Source of the DNA: JAIBAI01 sp044238875
GTDB taxonomy: Bacteria > Bacteroidota > Bacteroidia > M30B66
Direction of reading: 5' to 3'
Length of the DNA stretch: 6,958 nt
Assembly: GCA_044238875.1 (NCBI GenBank)
Contig: JBIICM010000135.1
Coordinates: 1-6,958, forward strand
In this document: positions 1 through 5,330 of the stretch, in pieces
Numbering within the stretch: position 1 is the first letter of the stretch
Layout of the letters: each line of letters starts with the position of its first letter
Notes under the pieces: model-generated
Databases searched by the model: none
What the model was told of the DNA's origin: nothing
What the model saw: the letters and a program-made list of their open reading frames with translations, nothing else
Program-made: the position numbers and the translations under genes

Positions 1-11
1 AGGTGCAGATG

Positions 12-41
12 CAAATATAGGTTTTTCATAAAATCAGTCAA
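12..41 (-). promoter_or_regulatory. Candidate Bacteroidota promoter firing leftward out of the window
   Basis: Read on the minus strand, bases 19 to 12 are TATATTTG, a full match to the Bacteroidota -7 consensus TAnnTTTG. A TTG at 41 to 39 lies 19 bp upstream, an accepted distance for the -33 element. Transcription would begin a few bases to the left of position 12 and read into a divergent gene outside the window. The motif is short and the region AT-rich, so chance is possible. No clear counterpart for the rightward gene was found in 1-156; the nearest is CAATTTTG at 118-125, one mismatch and no TTG at the right distance. Confidence 0.35.
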
Positions 42-156
42 GCAAATTTATTTTTTCAGCATTAGTTTGTTAAATAAATAAAGAGCTGAAAAAACGGCTG
101 GGGAGTATTTTTTAATGCAATTTTGCAGATCTTTAATTGATTCAGCTAAAACAGGC

Positions 157-588
157 ATGCACGCGGAAACTAAAGTATCTGTCTTCAGAAAAGAGCAGTT
201 TAATGCAGCTCATCGCTTGCACAATCCTAACTGGGATGAGGAAACCAACCGAAGGATTTTTGGTAAGTGCAACAATCCTAATTTTCATGGTCATAATTAC
301 CAGCTGATTGTCAGGGTTAAAGGACCAATTGATACCGATACCGGTTATGTAATTGATATGAAAATACTGAGTGATATTATTGAGGAAGAAGTAAAAGAGC
401 GGTATGATCATCGTAATCTGAATCTTGATATACCTGAATTCAAAGAAACTAACCCTACCGCCGAAAATATTGCTGTAGTAATCTGGCAGCGCATCCGTGC
501 CAGAATCAGCGATAGATTTGAACTTTCGGTGACACTCTATGAAACAGAGCGTAATTTTGTTGAGTATTCAGGTCCTGAGCCGGCTTAA
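157..588 (+). CDS. 6-pyruvoyl-tetrahydropterin synthase / QueD family protein
   Basis: A 143-residue member of the PTPS/QueD T-fold family. These enzymes act on 7,8-dihydroneopterin triphosphate, making 6-pyruvoyl-tetrahydropterin (biopterin route) or 6-carboxy-tetrahydropterin (queuosine route). The three zinc ligands are visible as H19 (in FNAAHRL) and H44/H46 (in FHGHNY). The catalytic cysteine is C38, the Asp-His pair is D84-H85, and the substrate-anchoring glutamate is E129 in YETE. Cys and HGH are five residues apart (CNNPNFHGH), as in mammalian PTPS, whereas E. coli QueD has three. Segments FGKCNNPN, HGHNY, DHRNLNLD and TAENIAV closely resemble animal PTPS. This favours a PTPS-I-like activity, but queuosine synthesis is not excluded and I assign no symbol. 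The start at 157 is preferred over an in-frame ATG at 115 because family members begin a few residues before the first beta strand (KVSVFRKEQF). pnuC follows 5 bp downstream, suggesting one transcript. Confidence 0.9.
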   Translation: MHAETKVSVFRKEQFNAAHRLHNPNWDEETNRRIFGKCNNPNFHGHNYQLIVRVKGPIDTDTGYVIDMKILSDIIEEEVKERYDHRNLNLDIPEFKETNPTAENIAVVIWQRIRARISDRFELSVTLYETERNFVEYSGPEPA

Positions 589-593
589 AACGC

Positions 594-1148
594 ATGATAT
601 TGCTTGAATGGTCAGGCGCATTACTAACCCTTGCAGGCGTTTGGCTTACCGCGAAAGGTAACCGTTTGGGTTGGCTGGCCGGATCGGCAGGTTCTCTGGT
701 CTATATACTGGTTTGTATCTCAGCACGGCTTTATGCAGAAAGTGCTTTACAGGCAGTATATGCGATTATGGGTTTTTATGGCTGGATTTTATGGAAGCAG
801 TCAAAAAACCAGACAATAACAGTTAAGCAGATGCATCCGCTTGCATTCACCGTTATGTTGTTTTGCTGGCTCATTCTCATGCTGTTTTTTGGCTTTATAC
901 TCAGTTCTTTTTCTGATACCGACCTGCCTTACACAGATGCAGCCATTGCTGCTGCCGGACTGCTACTCACCTGGCAAATGGCAAAACGCTTTATCGAATG
1001 CTGGCCTGGATGGATCATTGCCAATGTGCTCAGTATGGCAGTATTTCTTTATAAAACACTTTATACAACTGCTGCTTTGTACTTCTTGCTGGCTATCTTT
1101 GCGTTATATGGTTACCGATCATGGAAAAGCCTTTTCGAATCGCAATAA
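594..1148 (+). CDS. pnuC: PnuC-family nicotinamide riboside transporter
   Basis: A 184-residue integral inner-membrane protein made almost entirely of hydrophobic segments, about seven helices (roughly 3-20, 25-45, 50-67, 82-105, 115-131, 137-154 and 156-174). It matches the PnuC facilitator family: an early GWLAG segment, the AVYAIMGFYGWILW stretch (54-67), and the helix-6 signature W137-x-x-W140-x-x-x-N144 followed by Y153-K154-x-L-Y157. In characterised PnuC proteins the W/W/N motif contributes to nicotinamide riboside binding. The family also contains thiamine (PnuT) and riboflavin (PnuX) carriers, so substrate cannot be read from family alone. The overlapping downstream gene, a ribosylnicotinamide kinase, strongly favours nicotinamide riboside, since phosphorylation traps the imported substrate. 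It is shorter than E. coli PnuC (about 239 residues). It starts 5 bp after the pterin gene and overlaps the kinase gene by 28 bp. Confidence 0.88.
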   Translation: MILLEWSGALLTLAGVWLTAKGNRLGWLAGSAGSLVYILVCISARLYAESALQAVYAIMGFYGWILWKQSKNQTITVKQMHPLAFTVMLFCWLILMLFFGFILSSFSDTDLPYTDAAIAAAGLLLTWQMAKRFIECWPGWIIANVLSMAVFLYKTLYTTAALYFLLAIFALYGYRSWKSLFESQ

Positions 1149-1654
1149 TCGGTCCCGAGTCAACAGGTAAAACAACATTGGCCAAAGCACTTTCACAGTT
1201 ACCAGGTGCTGTTTGGGTGCCTGAATATGCCCGCTTGTTTCTTGAACGACATGGTAAAAATTATGATGCGGTTGATATTGCCTGGATAGCCACTGCGCAA
1301 CAGGCCTATGAGATACAACTGGCCCGCAGGGCGCCTAAATTGCTTATCTGCGATACCGATTGGCTGGTATGTAAAATTTGGTCAGCATTCGTTTTTGGAT
1401 TCAGTTCGCCTAAACTTAAAGGGCTGGAGGAGCAATGCCGGTATGATTTTACCCTGCTCATGGATGTTGATTTGCCATGGGAGCCTGATCCACTGCGGGA
1501 ACATCCGTTCAGGAGGGCAGAAATACTTGAAATTTATAAGGTAGAGCTTGAAAAAATACAACGACCCTACAGCCTTATTTCGGGAACTGGCGGGGAGCGA
1601 ATCAGCAATGCCCTGGATATTTTGCGGCCATGGTTGGATAAAATCAATCAATGA
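1121..1654 (+). CDS. NadR-type ribosylnicotinamide kinase (stand-alone AAA_28 ATPase)
   Basis: A 177-residue P-loop kinase corresponding to the C-terminal domain of NadR, which phosphorylates nicotinamide riboside to NMN with ATP. Visible motifs are the Walker A GPESTGKT (11-18), VPEYAR (33-38), the acidic CDTDW (77-81) and the lid-like DLPWEPDPLREHP (117-129) with following arginines R131-R132, all typical of NadR kinase domains. The N-terminal HTH and the NMN adenylyltransferase domain of enterobacterial NadR are absent, so this protein should be neither a repressor nor able to complete NAD synthesis alone. A NadD/NadM-type adenylyltransferase elsewhere is presumably needed. The start overlaps the end of pnuC by 28 bp, implying translational coupling and a transporter-kinase pair for group-translocation-like NR salvage. 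No ribosome-binding site is visible. The name nadR is often used for such proteins, but only the kinase part is present. Confidence 0.88.
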   Translation: MEKPFRIAIIGPESTGKTTLAKALSQLPGAVWVPEYARLFLERHGKNYDAVDIAWIATAQQAYEIQLARRAPKLLICDTDWLVCKIWSAFVFGFSSPKLKGLEEQCRYDFTLLMDVDLPWEPDPLREHPFRRAEILEIYKVELEKIQRPYSLISGTGGERISNALDILRPWLDKINQ

Positions 1655-1755
1655 GCTTTTGCCTGTTAAAAAGTCAGTGGATTCAGCCATGATAAAAAAA
1701 TGTGCATGTAGTATTTTCGCAAACTGCCGGTAGTAAAAAGCCGCTTCATTAAAAT

Positions 1756-3504
1756 ATGTTAAGGACTCATACCTGTGGGGAATTGCGCCCTGCTGACATC
1801 GGAAAATCAGTTCAGCTGGCAGGTTGGCTGGCCCGCTCAAGAGATCTGGGCGGGATGACATTCATTGATCTGCGTGACCGGTTTGGCATTACCCAACTGG
1901 TTTTCAATATGGAAGATGATCCCGATGGATGTGCTCAGGCCCGCAAGCTGGGGCGTGAATTTGTTATCAGAGTTAACGGGCAGGTGATGGAGCGTTCCAA
2001 CAAGAACCTGCAAATGCCTACCGGCGAGATTGAAATTAAGGTTAGCAGCCTTGAGGTGCTTAACCCTTCAATTACGCCGCCATTTACAATTGAAGACGAG
2101 ACCGACGGCGGCGATGATTTGCGGATGCGTTACCGGTATCTTGATCTGCGCAGAAATGTAGTGAGGGAAAATCTTTTACTCAGGCATCGTTTGGCACGCA
2201 GTATCCGAAATTACCTCGATCAGCAGCAATTTACAGAGGTTGAAACCCCTGTGCTGATCAAGTCAACCCCTGAAGGAGCCCGCGATTTTATTGTTCCCTC
2301 ACGCATGAACCCCGGTGAGTTTTATGCCCTTCCGCAAAGTCCGCAAACATTTAAACAACTATTGATGGTGGCAGGTTTCGACCGTTACTATCAGGTGGTA
2401 AAATGTTTCCGCGATGAAGACCTGCGTGCAGATCGTCAGCCGGAATTCACACAGATTGATTGTGAATTGTCATTCATCACGCAGGATGACATTCTGGAGA
2501 TTTTCGAAGGTCTTGTCAGAACATTGTTCAAGGATGTTAAATCATTTGACCCGGGTACTTTTCAGCGGATGACTTATGCCGAAGCTATGAACAGATTCGG
2601 CAATGATAAGCCGGATCTTCGTTTCGGGATGGAATTTAATGACTTTACTTCACGCACCCGGGGGAGCGGTTTTCAGGTATTTGATGCCGCTGAATTGGTG
2701 CTTGGCATTGTTGTGCCGGGTGCTTCAGATTACACCCGCAAACAAATTGATGAATTGACTGAATGGGTGAAACGCCCCCAAATCGGAGCAGGTGGTCTGA
2801 TTTATATACGGAGTAACGCTGACGGCTCATTCAAATCATCGGTTGATAAATTTTTTTCACCTGAACAGCTCTCAGACCTAGCATCAGCCGTTTCAGCCGG
2901 CAGGGGAGACCTGATATTGATGCTTGCCGGTACGGAAGGCCGCACACGCAAAGCCATGAGTGAATTACGACTTGAGATGGGGAACCGCCTGGGTTTGAGA
3001 AATAAAGATCAATTCTGCCCGCTTTGGGTAACTGATTTCCCCTTGCTCGAAAAAGATGAAGAAGGAGGTCGATGGCATGCAATGCACCATCCCTTTACAT
3101 CACCGAGAATCGATCAGATACCTTTGCTTGAATCAAATCCGGGAGCAGTCAATGCCAACGCCTATGATCTTGTAATCAACGGGGTTGAAATTGGAGGTGG
3201 TTCGATACGAATACACGATAAGCAGCTGCAGCAAAAGATGTTTGATATCCTTGGCTTTTCGCAGGATGAGGCTAAAAAGCAGTTTGGCTTTCTGATGAAT
3301 GCATTTGAATACGGTGCCCCTCCCCATGGGGGCATAGCGCTTGGCTTTGACAGGTTATGTGCCATTTTCGGCGGGGCAGATTCGATACGCGATTTTATTG
3401 CTTTCCCGAAAAATAATGCCGGCCGCGATATGATGATAGATGCGCCTTCAACCGTTGACGATGATCAGCTGCAGGAACTTGGCATTGATATCCGGCATGC
3501 ATAA
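1756..3504 (+). CDS. aspS: Aspartyl-tRNA synthetase (bacterial type)
   Basis: A 582-residue class IIb synthetase that charges tRNA-Asp with aspartate in the cytosol. Order of parts: N-terminal OB-fold anticodon-binding domain (about 1-110, with LAGWLARSRDLGG and FIDLRDRFGITQLVF), catalytic core with TPEGARDF (about 171-178), the aspartate-site QSPQ at 194-197 and motif 2 FRDEDLRADRQPEF starting at F218 with R219. A bacterial GAD insertion (about 280-410) follows, then the core resumes with MHHPFTSP and motif 3 HGGIALGFDRL (524-534, R533). Length and layout match E. coli AspRS (590 residues). The protein seems complete, with no missing catalytic residue. About 100 bp separate it from the kinase gene. 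The only promoter-like element there is TATTTTCG at 1712-1719 (one mismatch to TAnnTTTG, no clear -33), so its own promoter is possible but unproven. The start is preceded by A/T-rich sequence without Shine-Dalgarno. Confidence 0.97.
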   Translation: MLRTHTCGELRPADIGKSVQLAGWLARSRDLGGMTFIDLRDRFGITQLVFNMEDDPDGCAQARKLGREFVIRVNGQVMERSNKNLQMPTGEIEIKVSSLEVLNPSITPPFTIEDETDGGDDLRMRYRYLDLRRNVVRENLLLRHRLARSIRNYLDQQQFTEVETPVLIKSTPEGARDFIVPSRMNPGEFYALPQSPQTFKQLLMVAGFDRYYQVVKCFRDEDLRADRQPEFTQIDCELSFITQDDILEIFEGLVRTLFKDVKSFDPGTFQRMTYAEAMNRFGNDKPDLRFGMEFNDFTSRTRGSGFQVFDAAELVLGIVVPGASDYTRKQIDELTEWVKRPQIGAGGLIYIRSNADGSFKSSVDKFFSPEQLSDLASAVSAGRGDLILMLAGTEGRTRKAMSELRLEMGNRLGLRNKDQFCPLWVTDFPLLEKDEEGGRWHAMHHPFTSPRIDQIPLLESNPGAVNANAYDLVINGVEIGGGSIRIHDKQLQQKMFDILGFSQDEAKKQFGFLMNAFEYGAPPHGGIALGFDRLCAIFGGADSIRDFIAFPKNNAGRDMMIDAPSTVDDDQLQELGIDIRHA

Positions 3505-4075
3505 AACAAGGTTTTTGGGGCTGATGATGTTGAGCCTTGCCTTAAATACACTAAAAGGGCAAAGAGCATTTGACAACGCTTTTCAAAAAGGCATCATACT
3601 CGCCGATTTGCATAGTAGTTTAGGCGTTTACAGGAAGGCCGACAAAAACTTTTTAAGTACCCGTCTGCCTGTGTTTATTGGCGCTGATTACGGCCTTAGT
3701 GAGCTGATCAGTGGGGGGGTGTTCGGAGGGTGGAATCAGCGCGATTTTAAACCAGCAGGACAGCCGATTAATACGGTTAATTTTTATTATTACGGCTTAA
3801 GATTTCAGGTTCATCTAACTGAATTCCTCGGTAAATACACGTTACTGAAGTTCGATCCTTCAAGGGTGGATATTTATTCGTCGCTTTGGGTAGGCAGGCA
3901 ATCAGCGCGCAGCCTGGTGTTTACAGGTTCCGGTTTTTCAAATGCCGGTAACGTTGACCTGGCTGGTTTTGTGGCAGGTGTAAGAATATACAGCCTTTAC
4001 AGGGTGGCTGTTATTGTTGAGGCCGGAATGGGACCTTACGGTGTATTGAATATCGGAATCGCAACGCGTATCTGA
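3497..4075 (+). CDS. Secreted small protein, probable outer-membrane beta-barrel
   Basis: A 192-residue protein of no recognised specific family. Starting at ATG 3497 gives a good signal peptide: basic HKTR, hydrophobic FLGLMMLSLALNTL, and probable cleavage after KGQ (residue 22), a common ending in Bacteroidota exported proteins. The in-frame ATG at 3440 would place 19 extra residues, encoded inside aspS, ahead of the signal peptide and is rejected. The mature part alternates polar and hydrophobic residues with many Gly and aromatics (for example PVFIGADYGLSELISGGVFGG, NFYYYGLRFQVHL, VDIYSSLWVGRQ, GFVAGVRIYSLYRVAVIVEAG) and ends in a strand-like NIGIATRI. This pattern fits an eight-strand-like outer-membrane barrel; no enzyme motif is seen. 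The start lies 8 bp inside the end of aspS, suggesting coupled translation. The stop codon abuts the convergent sigma-factor stop. The barrel assignment is inference from pattern only. Confidence 0.7.
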   Translation: MHKTRFLGLMMLSLALNTLKGQRAFDNAFQKGIILADLHSSLGVYRKADKNFLSTRLPVFIGADYGLSELISGGVFGGWNQRDFKPAGQPINTVNFYYYGLRFQVHLTEFLGKYTLLKFDPSRVDIYSSLWVGRQSARSLVFTGSGFSNAGNVDLAGFVAGVRIYSLYRVAVIVEAGMGPYGVLNIGIATRI

Positions 4076-4585
4076 TTAGTTTCTGCGATAACCTTTCAAC
4101 ATGTTCATCAATTGCTTGCGGGCCAGGAAAATCCTGCTTTTCACAGTGCCAATCGGAAGATTCAGGTAGTCAGCAATTTCTTTGTACTTATACCCGTCAA
4201 AATACATGGTAAATGGAATTTTGTATTCATTCTCAAGCACCTCAATTTTCGAAAGTATTTCCTTTTCTGAGTATCTTGACTCCGGCACAACTGCTCCACC
4301 TGTTTGAGGAATGTTGATATAATAGAGATCTTTGGTTGAATCCAGCAAAGTGTTAGCCTTCATGTTTCTTCTGTAATTATTAATGAAGATGTTTTTCATG
4401 ATGGTATATAACCATGCTTTTAGGTTTGTTTTATCCGCAAAACGGTGACGGTTACTGATGGCTTTCAACATTGTTTCCTGCAAGAGGTCTTTTGCTTCCT
4501 CATCATTTGAGGTGAGGTTCAGCGCAAAATATTTAAGCGGCTTGCTCAAACTGAGTACTTCTGAGTGGAATTCTAATGATGACAT
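4076..4585 (-). CDS. ECF-type RNA polymerase sigma-70 family factor
   Basis: A 169-residue two-domain sigma factor that directs core RNA polymerase to alternative promoters. Region 2 spans about 10-75, with the DEEAKDLLQETMLKA helix (28-42), the aromatic-rich NLKAWLYTIMKNIFINNYRR (54-73) typical of regions 2.3-2.4, and basic residues after it. A linker at about 76-105 follows. Region 4 spans about 106-165, with FDGYKYKEIADYLNLPIGTVKSRI (129-152) forming the helix-turn-helix, then FLARKQL. Its size is usual for ECF factors. There is no anti-sigma gene next to it: one side is the convergent barrel gene and the other is ribE. It is preceded by a strong-looking promoter and palindromes in the 4586-4708 spacer, so it is probably transcribed alone. 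Target genes cannot be deduced; the neighbouring barrel or T9SS genes are possible but unsupported. The start at 4585 is the only reasonable ATG ahead of region 2. Confidence 0.93.
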   Translation of the reverse strand: MSSLEFHSEVLSLSKPLKYFALNLTSNDEEAKDLLQETMLKAISNRHRFADKTNLKAWLYTIMKNIFINNYRRNMKANTLLDSTKDLYYINIPQTGGAVVPESRYSEKEILSKIEVLENEYKIPFTMYFDGYKYKEIADYLNLPIGTVKSRIFLARKQLMNMLKGYRRN

Positions 4586-4615
4586 GGCAGTTTGTATTTA
4601 GTGTTTTGCTTTGTT

Positions 4616-4647
4616 CAAAGATATGTGTAAAACGTTAAACAAAACAA
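4616..4647 (-). promoter_or_regulatory. Promoter of the ECF sigma-factor gene
   Basis: On the minus strand bases 4623 to 4616 read TATCTTTG, a perfect match to the Bacteroidota -7 consensus TAnnTTTG. TTG at 4647 to 4645 is 21 bp upstream, within the accepted spacing for the -33 element; a TTTG at 4643 to 4640 is an alternative with a shorter 16 bp spacer. Transcription should begin near 4610, leaving a leader of about 25 nt before the ATG at 4585. The form is that of the primary sigma factor of this phylum, so expression may be basal rather than autoregulated. Confidence 0.6.
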
Positions 4648-4657
4648 TGTATATACA
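4648..4657. repeat. Perfect 10-bp palindrome TGTATATACA beside the sigma -33 element
   Basis: TGTATATACA equals its own reverse complement and directly adjoins the TTG at 4645-4647, where an activator or repressor of the sigma gene could bind. It lies in a strongly AT-rich spacer, where short palindromes of T and A arise readily, though the TGT/ACA ends are less trivial. No regulator is encoded next to it other than the sigma factor itself. Confidence 0.4.
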
Positions 4658-4660
4658 CAT

Positions 4661-4697
4661 AAATAAAAATTTTTATATACTGAAAATCAGTAATATA
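4661..4697 (-). terminator. Candidate intrinsic terminator of ribE
   Basis: Starting 12 bases downstream of the ribE stop (minus strand), the arms ACTGA (4691-4687) and TCAGT (4683-4679) pair around a TTT loop. The stem extends by about five further A-T pairs down to 4697/4674 if one base (4693) is bulged. A T-tract follows (five T, an A, then three T; 4669 to 4661). Position and shape fit a rho-independent terminator for the upstream ribE transcript, but the stem has only two G-C pairs and is weak. The same bases include a 14-bp palindrome, ATAAAAATTTTTAT at 4663-4676. Confidence 0.45.
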
Positions 4698-4708
4698 TAA
4701 AAATTATT

Positions 4709-5329
4709 TTAAAGACTGCCGTTTTTAGGCCCTGAATTCTGTCGAATATTTCGGTTAAATAGTTCAACAAGATATTTGCCCACCATGTCGAATTCAAGGT
4801 TAACCTGGTCACCGGGTTGGGCAAGGTGCAGGTTTGTATGTTCCCAGGTGTAGGGTATAATGGCTACGCTGAAAAAGCCTGAACCACTTTCAACAACCGT
4901 TAAGCTGATACCATTAAGGCAAATGGATCCCTTTTTTACGGTTATACCATTATCAGACGGGTAGTTAACCCTGATTTCCCAACTACCTTCTGCGGATGCA
5001 ATGTCAGAGATGATACCGGTGGTGTCAATATGACCCTGTACAAGATGCCCGTCGAGCCTGTCACCAATGCGCAGGCAACGTTCAAGGTTAACAACATCAC
5101 CGGTTTGTAAGCTGCCAAGGTTTGTTTTTGCAATAGTTTCCCTGATGGCAGTAACCTGATGCGATCCGCTTTCAACATTGGTAACAGTTAAGCAAACGCC
5201 ATTGTGTGCTACACTTTGGTCTATTTTGAGTTCTTCACTAAAGGGTGACCTGATTTTGAAATGAATGTTACCATCAGTTCTGTTGATGGTTTCAACCGTG
5301 CCTAACGCTTCAATAATTCCTGTAAACAT
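4709..5329 (-). CDS. ribE: Riboflavin synthase, alpha chain
   Basis: A 206-residue enzyme that dismutates two 6,7-dimethyl-8-ribityllumazine molecules into riboflavin and the pyrimidine precursor, the last step of riboflavin synthesis; the family acts as a cytosolic homotrimer. It has the diagnostic start MFTGIIE and two tandem lumazine-binding repeats (about 1-96 and 97-190). The first holds SVAHNGVCLTV (39-49), with S39 and C46 aligning with active-site residues S41 and C48 of the E. coli enzyme. The second opens with DGHLVQGHID (93-102; H100 aligns with H102) and contains LNGISLTV. Length is normal and nothing is missing. No other rib gene is nearby. The ATG lies one base after the TGA of the large surface-protein gene, so ribE is probably the downstream partner in a transcript and translationally coupled; no promoter of its own was found. 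The symbol ribC is used in some species for the same enzyme. Confidence 0.96.
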   Translation of the reverse strand: MFTGIIEALGTVETINRTDGNIHFKIRSPFSEELKIDQSVAHNGVCLTVTNVESGSHQVTAIRETIAKTNLGSLQTGDVVNLERCLRIGDRLDGHLVQGHIDTTGIISDIASAEGSWEIRVNYPSDNGITVKKGSICLNGISLTVVESGSGFFSVAIIPYTWEHTNLHLAQPGDQVNLEFDMVGKYLVELFNRNIRQNSGPKNGSL

Positions 5330-5330
5330 T

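Larger units (their letters stand above)
4586..4708. other. AT-rich regulatory spacer between ribE and the sigma gene
   Basis: A 123 bp non-coding stretch, the most AT-rich part of the window. It packs, from left to right, the sigma-gene leader, its -7 and -33 elements, the TGTATATACA palindrome, a 14-bp A/T palindrome and the hairpin that probably ends ribE transcription. No open frame of note crosses it on either strand. It is therefore both the end of one transcript and the control region of the next on the same strand. Confidence 0.6.

Noticed and set aside
115..156. Upstream in-frame ATG for the pterin synthase
   Set aside because: The 14 extra residues do not resemble the family, which begins just before the first beta strand; ATG at 157 fits better.
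142..411. Minus-strand open frame opposite the pterin synthase
   Set aside because: Lies fully inside a well-supported gene and shows no protein family pattern.
594..1148. PnuC member as a thiamine (PnuT) or riboflavin (PnuX) carrier
   Set aside because: No thiamine gene is adjacent, and ribE is distant and on the other strand; the overlapping NR kinase favours nicotinamide riboside.
841..1170. Alternative-frame open frame within pnuC
   Set aside because: Shadow of pnuC and the kinase start; composition is not protein-like and the two real genes account for the region.
1655..1755. Gap between the kinase and aspS as a terminator or strong promoter region
   Set aside because: No stable hairpin with T-tract was seen, and the best -7 match (1712-1719) has a mismatch and no -33 partner.
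1382..1861. Minus-strand open frame spanning the kinase end and the aspS start
   Set aside because: Overlaps two recognisable genes, with no domain or start context of its own.
2831..3082. Minus-strand open frame inside aspS
   Set aside because: Antisense shadow of a highly conserved synthetase.
3440..3496. Earlier ATG for the secreted barrel-like protein
   Set aside because: Would put a non-hydrophobic extension, encoded within aspS, ahead of a clear signal peptide.
4586..4708. AT-rich palindromic spacer as a replication origin or mobile-element end
   Set aside because: No DnaA-box cluster, iterons or target duplications; promoter and terminator elements explain it.
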